64,000 nt of DNA from Phytohabitans flavus (GTDB taxonomy: Bacteria > Actinomycetota > Actinomycetes > Mycobacteriales > Micromonosporaceae). A model generated the notes under the pieces. That model worked only from the letters and a program-made list of their open reading frames with translations. It was not told the DNA's origin and made no database searches. Within the stretch, counting starts at the first letter, position 1. The number at the start of each line of letters is the position of its first letter. Below, piece after piece: positions 1 through 8,898 of the stretch. Both the position numbers and the translations under genes were made by a program. The stretch spans positions 2,712,001-2,776,000 of the forward strand of contig NZ_AP022870.1 in the NCBI RefSeq assembly GCF_011764545.1. Reading direction: 5' to 3'.

Positions 1-1
1 G

Positions 2-1426
2 GCGCAGTACGTCGGCGGCAACACCGCCTGGCCGGACGCCAACGAGTTCTGGGCCGACTGGAACGGCTCGTCCCGCAGCATCCAGTACCGCTCGTGGATC
101 CACCACAACATCCTCGGCAGCAGCAACTGGACCGTCATCGAGGACGTCGCCGGGCTGCGGCCGCGCAACGACGCGCAGGTCGAGCTCTGGCCGATCAACA
201 TCGGCTGGTCGCACTTCGCGGTCAACAACCTGCGGTACCGCGACAGCGACCTCTCGATCGTGTGGGACGACCCGGCCGACGGCGTGACCCGGTACCCGGG
301 CGTGCCCCAGGGCTACTCGGTGTTCGTCAACGGGCAGCGGGCGTTCACGGTGGACCGGCTGACCCGCGCGGTCTACAACCCGGCGACCGGCGCGGTGTCG
401 CTGCCGGCCGGCGGCTCGCTGCTGTTCAACACCACGTCGTCGGTGAAGGCGCCGAACGCGGTGGCCCAGACCAGCACGCGGCTGGTGGACATGTTCGCCA
501 AGGCGGGCGCCGACCTCACCTCCACGCTGCCGAACCTGGCGCAGGGCACGACCGCGACCGCGTCGTTCACCGCCTCGGGCACCTCGACCGGCGCGGCAGT
601 CGACGGCTTCACGATCAACGACCCGATCTGGGGCGCGGCGGGGTCGCCGAACACCCAGGACTGGTACGAGATCAACTTCGGGCAGTCGCGGACGGTGGAC
701 GAGCTGCGGCTGTACTTCCGGGACAGCCGGCCGCAGAACGCCACCTACCGGGCGCCGGCCTCGTACAACGTGCAGTACCTGTCCGGCAGCACCTGGACCA
801 ACGCCGGCTCGCAGGTGAAGACGCCGTCCGCGCCGCGGGCGAACTACAACAACGTGCGGTTCGCGCCGGTGACCACCCAGCGGATCCGGGTACAGCTCAC
901 CCACGCGTCAGGTTCGAAGGCGGGGCTGACCGAGGTCAAGGCGTACAACCGCGGCGGTACCGTGCCCGACCCCGATCCCAACCCGGACCCGCCGACCGGC
1001 AACATCGCGGGCTCGGCGACCCCGTCCGCGTCGTACACCTCGTCCTGGGAGACGGTGGCCGCGATCAACGACGGCATCGACCCGCCGTCGTCCAACGACA
1101 CCGCCAACCCGCGGTGGGGCACCTGGCCGAACGAGGGCGAGCAGTGGGCGCAGCTCACCTGGCCCTCGGCGGTCTCGCTGAACCGGGCCGAGGTGTACTT
1201 CTTCGACGACGGCCAGGGCATCGACCTGCCCGCCTCGTGGAAGCTCCAGTACTGGAACGGCAGCGCGTTCGTCGACGTGGCCGGCGCCAGCGGCTACCCG
1301 GTCGCGGGTAACCAGTACAACAACGTCACCTTCGCCACGGTAAGTACCACGCAGCTGCGGGTGGTGCTCACGAGCGCGGCCGACTCGGTCGGCCTGCTCG
1401 AGGTGAAGGCGTACGCACCGGCATAG
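2..1426 (+). CDS. C-terminal part of a secreted glycoside hydrolase with two discoidin (F5/8 type C) domains
   Basis: The open frame runs in from the window edge, so the start and most of any catalytic domain are missing. The first ~120 residues (with WPDANEFWADWNG and a short beta-rich stretch) resemble the end of an MGH1-like/(alpha/alpha)6-barrel hydrolase plus its C-terminal sheet. Two discoidin/CBM32-like domains follow (about residues 180-315 and 340-474 of the visible part), joined by a Pro/Asp/Asn linker at roughly 960-1000. Each ends with the typical VQLTHASG...LTEVKAY or VVLTSAA...LLEVKAY strand. The protein is probably extracellular and binds glycans. The exact hydrolase family cannot be fixed from this fragment. 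A hairpin terminator follows the stop. Confidence 0.75.
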   Translation, partial: AQYVGGNTAWPDANEFWADWNGSSRSIQYRSWIHHNILGSSNWTVIEDVAGLRPRNDAQVELWPINIGWSHFAVNNLRYRDSDLSIVWDDPADGVTRYPGVPQGYSVFVNGQRAFTVDRLTRAVYNPATGAVSLPAGGSLLFNTTSSVKAPNAVAQTSTRLVDMFAKAGADLTSTLPNLAQGTTATASFTASGTSTGAAVDGFTINDPIWGAAGSPNTQDWYEINFGQSRTVDELRLYFRDSRPQNATYRAPASYNVQYLSGSTWTNAGSQVKTPSAPRANYNNVRFAPVTTQRIRVQLTHASGSKAGLTEVKAYNRGGTVPDPDPNPDPPTGNIAGSATPSASYTSSWETVAAINDGIDPPSSNDTANPRWGTWPNEGEQWAQLTWPSAVSLNRAEVYFFDDGQGIDLPASWKLQYWNGSAFVDVAGASGYPVAGNQYNNVTFATVSTTQLRVVLTSAADSVGLLEVKAYAPA

Positions 1427-1438
1427 CTCCTGCCAGGT

Positions 1439-1467
1439 CGGTGGCGGCGCGGTCCGCGCCGCCACCG
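1439..1467 (+). terminator. Hairpin terminator after the discoidin hydrolase
   Basis: A 13-base arm at 1439-1451 (CGGTGGCGGCGCG) pairs perfectly with 1455-1467 across a 3-base loop, 12 bases after the stop codon. There is no clear U-tract, as is common in high-GC actinobacteria. Confidence 0.6.
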
Positions 1468-1483
1468 GCATAGGGTGTAGATC

Positions 1484-2452
1484 ATGGACTATGTGCGTCT
1501 CGGCTCGACCGGCCTCAAGGTCTCGCGGATCTGCCTCGGCATGATGAGCTACGGCTCGACGGAATGGCGCGAATGGGTGCTCGACTACGACCGCGCCGAG
1601 CCGATCGTGCGGCGGGCGGTGGAGCTCGGGGTCACCTTCTTCGACACCGCCGACATGTACTCGCTGGGCGCCAGCGAGGAGATCACCGGCAAGCTGCTCG
1701 GCGCGCTCTTCGACCGGCGCGAGGACTACGTGCTGGCCACGAAGGTGTACCACCCGGTCGGCGACGGCCCCAACGATCGCGGCCTGTCCCGCAAGCACAT
1801 CATGGCCTCGATCGACACCTCGCTGCGCCGGCTCGGCACCGACCACGTCGACCTGTACCAGATCCACCGGTGGGACCGCGAGACGCCCATCGAGGAGACG
1901 ATGGAGGCGCTGCACGACGTGGTGAAGGCCGGTAAGGCCCGCTACATCGGCGCGTCGAGCATGTGGGCGTGGCAGTTCGCGAAGGCACAGCACGTGGCCA
2001 CGGTCAACGGCTGGACCCGGTTCGTCTCCATGCAGAACCACTACAACCTTGCGTACCGCGAGGAGGAACGGGAGATGCTCCCGCTCTGCCTCGACCAGGG
2101 CGTCGGCGTGATCCCGTACAGCCCGCTCGCGCGCGGCGTGCTGGCCCGGGCGGGCCGCGGCGGCACCACCCGCGCGGAGTCCGACGCCTTCCTCAAGCAG
2201 CTGTACCAGGGCACCGACTTCGCCGTCGCGGACGCGGTGGCGGAGGTCGCCGAGCGGCGCGGCGTGCCCAGCGCGCAGGTGGCGCTCGCCTGGCTGCTGC
2301 GCCAGCCGGCCGTGACCGCCCCGATCGTCGGCGCCACGAAGCTCCCGCACATCGAGGACGCGATCGCCGCCGCGGACCTCACGCTCACCGACGAGGAGGC
2401 GGCCGCGCTCGAAGCGCCGTACGTGCCGCACGCCATCGCCGGGCACGTCTGA
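1484..2452 (+). CDS. Aldo/keto reductase
   Basis: A 322-residue NAD(P)H-dependent oxidoreductase of the AKR superfamily (TIM barrel). The start MDYVRLGSTGLKVS is the usual AKR N-terminus. The catalytic tetrad is visible: Asp54 and Tyr59 (FFDTADMYS), Lys87 (ATKVY) and His128 (QIHRW). The C-terminal cofactor segment (PIVGATKLPHIEDAI) is present. Its length is normal for Tas/YajO-like family members. The physiological substrate is unknown. It stands alone, followed by a strong hairpin terminator shared with the convergent chitinase gene. It is a paralogue of the reductase at 29705-30754; both carry a similar ATKV..P.G.GPN loop. Confidence 0.93.
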   Translation: MDYVRLGSTGLKVSRICLGMMSYGSTEWREWVLDYDRAEPIVRRAVELGVTFFDTADMYSLGASEEITGKLLGALFDRREDYVLATKVYHPVGDGPNDRGLSRKHIMASIDTSLRRLGTDHVDLYQIHRWDRETPIEETMEALHDVVKAGKARYIGASSMWAWQFAKAQHVATVNGWTRFVSMQNHYNLAYREEEREMLPLCLDQGVGVIPYSPLARGVLARAGRGGTTRAESDAFLKQLYQGTDFAVADAVAEVAERRGVPSAQVALAWLLRQPAVTAPIVGATKLPHIEDAIAAADLTLTDEEAAALEAPYVPHAIAGHV

Positions 2453-2460
2453 GCATGTGT

Positions 2461-2493
2461 GGGCCGCGCTCCCCATGTGCGGGAGCGCGGCCC
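2461..2493. terminator. Bidirectional terminator hairpin between aldo/keto reductase and chitinase
   Basis: A 13-base perfect inverted repeat (GGGCCGCGCTCCC at 2461-2473 and its complement at 2481-2493) with a 7-base loop lies in the short gap between two convergent genes and is followed by GTTT. It would serve both strands. Confidence 0.8.
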
Positions 2494-2513
2494 GTTTGCT
2501 CCGGCGACGCCTC

Positions 2514-3890
2514 CTACGGCAGGCGCCACTGCTGGTTGGCACCGCCGAAGCAGTCCCAAATTTGGAGCCGGGTGCCGTCCGCCGAGCTGTTGCCGGTGGC
2601 GTCCAGGCACTTGTTGGACTGCGGGTTGCGCAGCGTGAGGTTGGACTGCGCCTGCCACACCTGCGAGCCGGTGCCGTTGCAGTCGTAGAGCTGCACCAGC
2701 GTGCCGTTGGCCGTACCCGCCGCCGCGACGTCCATGCACTTGCCGAGCGCGCGGAGCGTGCTGCCGCTGACCGTCCACTGTTGAGCGGTGGTGCCGTTGC
2801 AGGTGTACAGCTGGATCGCCGTACCGTTCGCCGAGCTGGCCGCCGCCACGTCGACGCACTTGTTGGCGATGCCGAGGATCTGACCGGTACGCCCGCCCGG
2901 CGGCGGGGTGGTCGGGTTGCCGCCGCCGCCCGTGGCCACCTCGTAGATGGCGCTCACGAGCGAGTTGGCGCCGGTGGCGTCCTGGGACAGCTCCCAGTTC
3001 ATCATGCCGCCGCCGTTGGCCATCATGTACTGCGTCTTGCGCTTCACCGTCGGGATGCCGTTGTAGCACTGCTGGGCGCCGCCGGCGGTGGTGCAGTCGC
3101 GGTTGGCGTTGGCCGGGTCCATCGACACCAGGTTGGCGTACGTGTAGTAGCCGGGCCGGCTGTAGAACGGCACGCCCATCACGGTCTTGCTGGCCGGCAG
3201 GCCACGCGCCTTCCAGGCGTTCACGTTGCTGACCGCCCAGTCGTAGCCGGCGTGGGGGGTGCCGCCGTCGTACGTCATGATGTTGAGGAAGTCGACGTAG
3301 CCGAAGACGGCCGGTTGCACGCCGTTCGCGGTGCTGCCACCGGAGACGACCGCCGCGGTGAGCAGCTTGCCACGGCTGTGCATGGCGGTGCTGAGCTGCT
3401 GCATCAGCGCGGTGAAATTGTTGCCCGACGTACCCGGGTCCGGGTACTCCCAGTCGATGTCGACACCGTCCAGGTTGTACTGGGTGACGAAGTTGACCAT
3501 CGTGTTGACAAACGTCGTCCGCCCGCCCGCGCTGGCCGCGAACGTCTCGAAGGCCGAGTCGTTGCCGTCGTTCCAGCCGCCGACGGCGATGAGCACCTTG
3601 ACGTTGTTGGCGTGGCCGAGCGAGACGAGCTGCTGGAGCTTGGGGATGTTCTCCACCGGCTGGATGGTGCCGTTGGCGTTCGGCAGCGCGAACGAGTAGT
3701 TGATGTGGGTCAGCTTGCCGTACTGGATGCTGTTGACGTTGCCGGACCAGGACGGCATGTAACCGACGCTCTTGAAGCCGTTCGGCAGCACGGCGGCGCT
3801 CGAGGCGCCCGGGTTGAGCACCGCGACGAGCGCGGCGGCGGCCACGGTCGTGGCCGCGCCGAGCAGGGCGGTCAGGGCCCTTCGTGACAT
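2514..3890 (-). CDS. Secreted GH18 chitinase with C-terminal ricin-type lectin domain
   Basis: A 458-residue secreted enzyme. The start at 3890 (MSRRALTALLG) is chosen because AAAGGA lies just upstream and it gives a clean signal peptide (about residues 1-32); a longer frame exists but lacks a ribosome site. The GH18 barrel spans about 35-320. Its catalytic motif DGVDIDWEYP places the proton donor at Glu148, and the upstream SxGG-like motif is AVGGW. A Pro/Thr/Gly linker leads to a ricin B domain (about 335-458) with QQW-type repeats, usually a carbohydrate-binding module. It would hydrolyse chitin or chito-oligosaccharides outside the cell. Its neighbours are a ROK regulator (upstream, same strand) and an AA10 LPMO 2 kb away, which makes a chitin-use locus. 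Confidence 0.93.
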   Translation of the reverse strand: MSRRALTALLGAATTVAAAALVAVLNPGASSAAVLPNGFKSVGYMPSWSGNVNSIQYGKLTHINYSFALPNANGTIQPVENIPKLQQLVSLGHANNVKVLIAVGGWNDGNDSAFETFAASAGGRTTFVNTMVNFVTQYNLDGVDIDWEYPDPGTSGNNFTALMQQLSTAMHSRGKLLTAAVVSGGSTANGVQPAVFGYVDFLNIMTYDGGTPHAGYDWAVSNVNAWKARGLPASKTVMGVPFYSRPGYYTYANLVSMDPANANRDCTTAGGAQQCYNGIPTVKRKTQYMMANGGGMMNWELSQDATGANSLVSAIYEVATGGGGNPTTPPPGGRTGQILGIANKCVDVAAASSANGTAIQLYTCNGTTAQQWTVSGSTLRALGKCMDVAAAGTANGTLVQLYDCNGTGSQVWQAQSNLTLRNPQSNKCLDATGNSSADGTRLQIWDCFGGANQQWRLP

Positions 3891-3958
3891 CGACGATCCT
3901 TTCGGTAGTCGTCCGGTCGCGGCCGCGCGCCGACCGCGGTACCGCGCAGGTGCCACAA

Positions 3959-3988
3959 AGGTTAGGAAGGTTTACTATTAATAGTCAA
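3959..3988 (-). promoter_or_regulatory. Putative chitinase promoter with palindrome in the spacer
   Basis: On the minus strand TTGACT (3983-3988) is followed after 18 bases by TAACCT (3959-3964), about 70 bases before the chitinase start. A perfect 12-base palindrome ACTATTAATAGT (3974-3985) overlaps the -35 box and spacer, a good place for an operator. The AT-rich stretch is striking in this GC-rich DNA. The LPMO gene has a similar box pair (TTTACA, 18 bases, TAACCT). Confidence 0.5.
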
Positions 3989-4013
3989 TACAAGCATTGA
4001 AATAAGTGAGGCT

Positions 4014-5212
4014 CTAGCGGGCGCCGCCCTCGCTCAGCAGGCGCGCGACCGGCAGCGTCGCGGCCCCCACGGACACCGCGTCCGGGCCGAGGCGGCACAG
4101 CTCGATCGAGGCCTGGCCGTACGGGTGGCGCAGCGCGTGCGCGGCGGCCACCTCGCGGATCCGGGGCAGCAGCACGCCGCCGAGCGCCAGCCCGGCCCAG
4201 CCGCCGAGCACGATCCGCTCGGGGTTGAAGAGGTTGATCAGGTTGGCGATGCCGGCGCCGAGGTACCCGGCGGTCTCCTCCAGCACGCGGGCCGCGGAGT
4301 CGGTGCGCTCGGCACCACCGACCAGCGCGGCGATCCCGCTCTCCTCGTCCGGGCCGGGTACCGCGCGGCCGCGCCGGGCCACCCGCCAGCGGTCGAGCAC
4401 CGCCTCGGCGCCGACGTACGCCTCCAGGCAGCCGTCCGCGCCGCAGCGGCACCGGCGGCCGCCGTACACGATCGTGGTGTGCCCCCACTCGCTGGCGCTG
4501 CTGCTGACCCTCGGTAGCTGACGCCGTCGGTGAGGACCGCGGCGCCGACGCCGGAGCCGACCAGGGCGATCACCACGTGGCGGGCGCCGCGCCCGGCGCC
4601 GAACCACATCTCCGCCCGGCCGAGCGTCTTGGCGCCGTTGTCGAAGTACAGCCGGGCGTCCGTGCCGGCGCGGAGCATCGCCTCCAGCGGCACGGCCTCC
4701 CAGCCGAGCGTCTGCGCGTGTACGGCCGCCGACGCGCCCTGCTCCACCACGCCCGGCACGCCCACGCCGACGCCGAGCAGCGCGCCCTGCGGTATCCCGG
4801 CCGAGGCGGTCACCGCCGCGAGGCCGGCGAGGATGTGGCGTACGACGGTCTCCGGCGCCGGCTTCGCGGACTCGATCGGGTAGTCCGCCTTGGCGAGGCC
4901 GGTCATCGCCAAGTCGAAGAGCTCCACCTGCACCCGGGTCTCGCCGACGTCGACGCCGACCAGGTAGCCGTAGCCGGGGCGGACGCGCAGCAGCGTACGC
5001 GGGCGGCCACCGTCCGAGTCGACCGCGCCCGCCTCCTCGACGAGGCCCTGCTCCAGCATCTCGCCGACGAGGTTGCTGACGCTGGCCGCGCTCAGCCCGG
5101 TGGCGGCGGTGAGGTCCTGCCGGCTCAGCGGCCCGTCGTGGTAGAGCTTCGACAGCAACACCGCCCGGTTGCGGCGGCGCATGTCCCGTACCGTCGCTCG
5201 CTTCGCGTCCAC
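4014..5212 (-). pseudogene. ROK-family transcriptional regulator, frameshifted as sequenced
   Basis: The N-terminal winged helix (about residues 10-65; RNRAVLLSKLYHDGPLSR then LSAASVSNLVGEML) is followed by a ROK sugar-kinase-like fold with the DVGET phosphate loop. The frame is lost near 4506-4513, right after GVSYRG. The other frame then carries SSSASEWGHTTI, the ROK zinc motif CRCGADGC and the rest to 4014. Inserting one base restores a continuous ~400-residue protein, so this is either a sequencing error or a recent lesion. ROK regulators typically sense sugars such as GlcNAc, xylose or glucose. Its position upstream of the chitinase suggests control of chitin use. A TGAAATAAG motif lies near both genes. 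Confidence 0.85.
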
Positions 5213-5233
5213 CGATCCCGCACTTCCATCACG

Positions 5234-5260
5234 CGCTGAAATAAGGGCTTCAATCTAGCC
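5234..5260. promoter_or_regulatory. Putative ROK operator upstream of its own gene
   Basis: TGAAATAAGGGCTTCA here contains a TGAA...TTCA dyad. The core TGAAATAAG recurs near 4000, upstream of the chitinase (TGAAATAAGTGAGGC). Two occurrences of an AT-rich nonamer ahead of the regulator and its presumed target suggest a binding site. This is inferred from position and repetition only. Confidence 0.35.
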
Positions 5261-5308
5261 CCTCGCACGGGAGCGCGCCCATCGGCCGTCTGGTGATCTA
5301 GCGCCGAT

Positions 5309-5896
5309 TTAGCGCGGGGTGGCGTCGAGCAGCCGCTGCATCTGCTCGATCTGGGCGGTACGGGACTGCTCGATCCGCCGCGCCAGGTCGACGAGGCGCT
5401 CGTCGGTACCGCTGGCCACCTCCATCTTGGCGAGCTGGATGGCGTCACCCTGGTGGGCCATCATCGTGTTCAGGAAGCGGCGCTCGAACTCCGTACCCGC
5501 GGACGCGCGCAGCGCCGCCACCTGCTGCTCGCTCGTGCCAGGCAGGCCGCCGTGCGCGGCGTGCGGGTCCTCCTCGCCGGGTGTGGACGGGGCCGCCGAC
5601 GGCGCGCCGGAGTCGGCGAGGATGCCGGACATCAGCTCCACCTCGTCGTCCTGCGTGGCCTCGATGGCGGCGGCGAGCTGGACGAGCTCGGAGCGGGCGG
5701 CCTTGGTGTGGCCGAGGCCGGCCAGCTCCACGCCCTGCCGGTGGTGCGGCAAGATCATCTGAAGGAACATGACGTCGGTGTTGTTGAGCCCGCCGCTCGC
5801 CGCCCTCGGCGTTTCCACTGTGGAGGGCGCCGCCGGGCTCGCGGTGCAGCCGGCCAGCAGCACCGCCATCAGCGCGACCACGACTCGACGTGACAT
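5309..5896 (-). CDS. DUF305 lipoprotein
   Basis: A 195-residue exported lipoprotein with lipobox LLAGC near residue 18 after a short hydrophobic stretch. It has two DUF305 halves, each with the metal-type motif: MFLQMILPHHRQGVELA and MMAHQGDAIQLAKM. DUF305 proteins are ferritin-like four-helix bundles of unproven function, often linked to copper. The start at 5896 (MSRR) follows GGAG by a good spacing; a GTG two codons upstream is the alternative. It is divergent from the LPMO gene, which needs copper for catalysis, so a shared copper theme is possible but not shown. Confidence 0.88.
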   Translation of the reverse strand: MSRRVVVALMAVLLAGCTASPAAPSTVETPRAASGGLNNTDVMFLQMILPHHRQGVELAGLGHTKAARSELVQLAAAIEATQDDEVELMSGILADSGAPSAAPSTPGEEDPHAAHGGLPGTSEQQVAALRASAGTEFERRFLNTMMAHQGDAIQLAKMEVASGTDERLVDLARRIEQSRTAQIEQMQRLLDATPR

Positions 5897-5920
5897 CGGC
5901 ACTCCAAACCGTAAAGAAGA

Positions 5921-5949
5921 TTAAGAGTAAGGCGCACATCTTCTCTTAA
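5921..5949. promoter_or_regulatory. Inverted repeat between DUF305 and LPMO genes
   Basis: TTAAGAG (5921-5927) and CTCTTAA (5943-5949) form a perfect 7-base inverted repeat 15 bases apart in the divergent AT-rich intergenic region. It sits next to the LPMO -35 box, so it is a candidate operator for one or both genes. Confidence 0.4.
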
Positions 5950-5954
5950 CAATA

Positions 5955-5984
5955 TTTACAGATAGTGTCGCGCCGATGTAACCT
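5955..5984 (+). promoter_or_regulatory. Putative LPMO promoter
   Basis: TTTACA (5955-5960), an 18-base spacer and TAACCT (5979-5984) lie about 55 bases before the LPMO start. The -10 box and spacer length match those in front of the chitinase gene. Confidence 0.4.
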
Positions 5985-6037
5985 CTCGCTACCCACGGCC
6001 GGAAATCCCCCTGTTTCCCCCACAAGGAGAGAGCTGG

Positions 6038-6780
6038 ATGAATCTACGACGAAAGCTGGCGGCGCTCGCCGGTGGCATCGCGGCGGTGCCGCTGGTGCTC
6101 CTCGCGGTGCCGTCGAGCCCGGCCAGCGGGCACGGCTGGATCACCTCGCCGCCCAGCCGGCAGGACATGTGCGCCACGGGCCGGGTGGCCAACTGCGGCC
6201 CGATCCAGTACGAGCCGCAGAGCGTCGAGGGCCAGAAGGGCCTGCGCAGCTGCAACGGCGGACTGGCCCAGTTCGCGGTGCTGAACGACAGCGGCCGCTT
6301 CCCCGCGACGAGCACGGGCAGCACGGTCACGTTCAACTGGCGGCTCACCGCGGCGCACCGCACGACCACCTGGGAGTACTGGCTGGGCAGCCGGCTGCTC
6401 GCGTCGTTCAACCAGGGCGGGCAGCAGCCGCCGTTCAGCCTGTCGCACACGGTCAGCGGCATCCCCAGCGGCCGCCAGACCGTGCTCGCGATCTGGAACA
6501 TCGCCGACACCCCGATGGCGTTCTACGCCTGCGTCGACCTCCAGGTCGGTGGCGGCAACCCGAACCCGAACCCGACCACCCCGCCGCCGAACCCCACCAC
6601 GCCTCCGCCGAACCCGACCACGCCCCGCCGAACCCGGGCGGCACGTGGGCGGCCGGCACGGCGTACGCGGTGGGCGCGCGTGTGACGTACGGCGGCCGGA
6701 CGTACCAGTGCATCCAGGCGCACACCGCGATCGCGGGCTGGGAGCCCCCGAACGTCCCCGCCCTCTGGCGCGCCGTCTGA
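6038..6780 (+). pseudogene. AA10 lytic polysaccharide monooxygenase with C-terminal CBM5/12-like module, frameshifted in the linker
   Basis: An AAGGAGAG ribosome site precedes MNLRRKLAAL. The signal peptide (about residues 1-31, ending PASG) leaves His32 as the mature N-terminus. With His107 (TAAHRT) it forms the copper histidine brace, and Phe162 (MAFYA) is the usual axial residue. AA10 enzymes oxidatively cleave chitin or cellulose. A repetitive PNPTTPP linker (about 173-195) follows. There the frame breaks: the C run at 6623-6626 appears one base short, and the natural frame ends early at 6685. The other frame encodes a small CBM5/12-like domain (GGTWAAGTAYAVGARVTYGG ... YQCIQAHTA ... W) ending at 6780. 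With one added C the protein is an ordinary two-domain LPMO. Confidence 0.85.
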
Positions 6781-6802
6781 CGGCCACGCCGATGTGAGAC
6801 CC

Positions 6803-6843
6803 GGGCCGGTACCGGCGGCGATGGCCCCCGCCGGTACCGGCCC
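6803..6843. terminator. Terminator hairpin between LPMO and ABC permease genes
   Basis: A 16-base perfect stem (6803-6818 with 6828-6843; each arm contains GGCCGGTACCGG) has a 9-base loop. It lies between convergent genes and probably terminates both. Confidence 0.8.
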
Positions 6844-6893
6844 GCCCCATGCTGGTCAGGCGCCCGCCGCGACCCGGTCCAGCAGCCGGTGGG

Positions 6894-8103
6894 TCAGGGT
6901 GTGGCCAGTGCCTCCGTCGGGGGAGGCGGGCGGCGCGGATCGCCGGGTACAGGCCGGCGGCCGCGCCGATGACCAGCGTCGCGCCGATGCCGCCGGCCGC
7001 GGCCCAGGGTGGTACCACCGCGGGCCAGTCCTGCGTCGCGGCGTAGATGGCCGTGACCGCCGTGCCCAGTACCACGCCGCCGGCGCCGCCCAGTGCGGAC
7101 AGCAGCAGGGACTCGGACAGGAACTGGACGCGGACCTGGCCCCGCGTCGCGCCGAGCGAGCGGCGCAGGCCGATCTCGGCGCGGCGTTCGAGCACCGAGA
7201 TGACCATCGTGTTCGCCACGCCCACGCCGCCGACCAGCAGGGCCACCGCGCCAAGCCCCAGCAGCAGGCCGGTGAACGCCCGATCCGCTGCCTGCTTCGC
7301 CTCCAGCGCGTCGGACGGGCGGGAGACGTCGACCTCGCTCGGGGCCTCCGGGTTGGCGGTGGCGGCGAGCACGTCACGGACGGCCGTGACGTGCTCCTCC
7401 TCGGCCCGGGTGTACACAGTGGTCGGATGGCTGTCGAAGTCCAGATAGGACTCCGCGGCCCCCAGCCGATCAGTGCGGCCGAGTCCAGCTCCGGGGCGAG
7501 CGGCGTCGGGTCGAGCACCCCGATGACGGTGAACCATTCGCCGCCGATGTACACCTGTACGTCCTGGCCGGCCGCGCCGATGCCGAGCCGGTCGGCCGCC
7601 GCGCTGCCGAGCACGACCGCCGGGTACTTCGCGGTCGCCTCGTTGAGCCAGGTGCCGCTGGCCACCGTGGCGCTCACCGTCGACAGCAGGTCCACCCGGG
7701 CGGCCAGGCAGAGCAGACCGTTCGTCTCGACCTCGGGGATGCGGTCGGAGCGGTACACCTTGGCGTCCGGCACCTTGCCCACCGCGGACACCGCCGTCAC
7801 CGGTCCGATCCGGCGGATCATCTCGACCGACTCGTCCGGGAGCGTCGCCGCGTCGCCGAAGATGTCGTTGCCCGGACCCGCCGTGAGCAGGTTGGTGCCG
7901 AGGCGGTCGAGGGTCTCCTGGAGGTCGGCGCGGCTGGACGTGGAGACGCCCACCACCGCGACCATCGCGGCGATGCCGATCGCGATGCCAAGTGCGGACA
8001 GGAACGCGCGCATCGGCCTGGTTCGGAGCCCGGCGGCGCCCACCATGAGGACGTCGGACGCCCGCATGCGCGCGGGCGCCAGCCGATGGGTCATGGTCGT
8101 CAT
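6894..8103 (-). pseudogene. MacB-like ABC transporter permease, two frameshifts as sequenced
   Basis: The start ATG at 8101-8103 overlaps the stop of the ATPase gene (ATGA), so they are translationally coupled. An N-terminal membrane helix (LSALGIAIGIAAMVAVVGVS), a large extracytoplasmic MacB_PCD region and a C-terminal FtsX-like membrane domain with GATRGQVRVQF are recognisable. The frame breaks at the C run 7459-7463 (after ALIGWG) and again at the G run 6919-6923. One inserted base at each restores an RL(S/P)PTEALATP end and stop at 6894. This family exports drugs, peptides or lipoproteins together with an adaptor protein, encoded here at 8899. Confidence 0.85.
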
Positions 8104-8777
8104 ACCGTCACCGCCGCCTCGACCATGCCGTCGCGCATCCGCACCTGCCTGGGCACGCTCGCGGCGATCTCCAGGTCGTGGGTGATGACGACGATCGTGG
8201 TACCGGCCGCGTGCAGCTCGCGCAGCAGCGCCATGACCGCCGTGCCGGACGCGGTGTCCAGGTTGCCGGTCGGCTCGTCGGCGAGCAGCAGCGCGGGCTC
8301 CCCCACGACCGCGCGGGCGATCGCCACCCGCTGCCGCTCGCCGCCGGACAGCTCGTGCGGCCGGTGTTCGAGGCGGTGGCCCAGCCCGACGCGTTCCAGC
8401 GCCGCGGCGGCCCGCTTGCGCCGGTCCCGCCTCGACACCCCGGCGTAGAGCAGGCCGTCGGCGACGTTGTCCACCGCGCGCACCCCGGCCGCGAGGTGGA
8501 ACTGCTGGAACACGAACCCGATCCGGGTCGCCCGCAGCGCGGACAGCTCCCGGTCCGAGAGCCGGGACACGTCGAACCCGTCGACCCGTACGGTGCCTGT
8601 CGTGGGCCGGTCGAGCGTGCCGATCAGGTGCAGCATCGTCGACTTTCCGGAGCCGGAGGGGCCGACGATCGCCGCCATCTCGCCGCGGGAGACGGCCAGC
8701 GACACGCCGCGCACGGCCGCGACGCCGCCGGGGTACGTCTTCGTGACGTCCGCCAGCTCCAACACGTGCTCGCTCAC
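8100..8777 (-). CDS. ABC transporter ATP-binding protein (MacB/LolD type)
   Basis: A 225-residue cytoplasmic ATPase. Walker A is GPSGSGKS (39-46), the Q-loop QQFHL, the signature LSGGERQR (143-150), and Walker [13 protein letters not shown] (163 on). All are typical of the LolD/MacB/FtsE class. It overlaps the permease gene by four bases. It would energise the permease, with the adaptor at 8899-9963 as third part of the export machine. The two-component genes at 10717-12536 may control it. Confidence 0.95.
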   Translation of the reverse strand: MSEHVLELADVTKTYPGGVAAVRGVSLAVSRGEMAAIVGPSGSGKSTMLHLIGTLDRPTTGTVRVDGFDVSRLSDRELSALRATRIGFVFQQFHLAAGVRAVDNVADGLLYAGVSRRDRRKRAAAALERVGLGHRLEHRPHELSGGERQRVAIARAVVGEPALLLADEPTGNLDTASGTAVMALLRELHAAGTTIVVITHDLEIAASVPRQVRMRDGMVEAAVTV

Positions 8778-8898
8778 TGTGCCTCCGGGTTCGCTCGCTC
8801 GTGCGGCGCCAAAGGCGACGTCTTCCTCCGCCGCCCCGAAACCCCGACTTCGTCGGCGGGACGGCTCCGTCCAGACGCCGCCGCGCCAACTCGCTCGC
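8778..8898. repeat. Intergenic GAGCGAGC-type repeat between ATPase and adaptor genes
   Basis: The gap carries TTCGCTCGCTCG near 8794 and TCGCTCGCTCACGAG near 8891 around a GC-rich core with GGCGCCAAAGGCG. Related blocks occur at 9964-10039 and 52828-52990. It looks like a short dispersed palindromic repeat and no gene is seen. Confidence 0.45.

Noticed and set aside
94..1311. Long alternative-frame open frames rich in Arg, Gly and Pro across the first gene and most later genes
   Set aside because: They are antisense or shifted-frame shadows typical of very GC-rich DNA; their composition lacks hydrophobic cores or motifs, and a real gene covers each.
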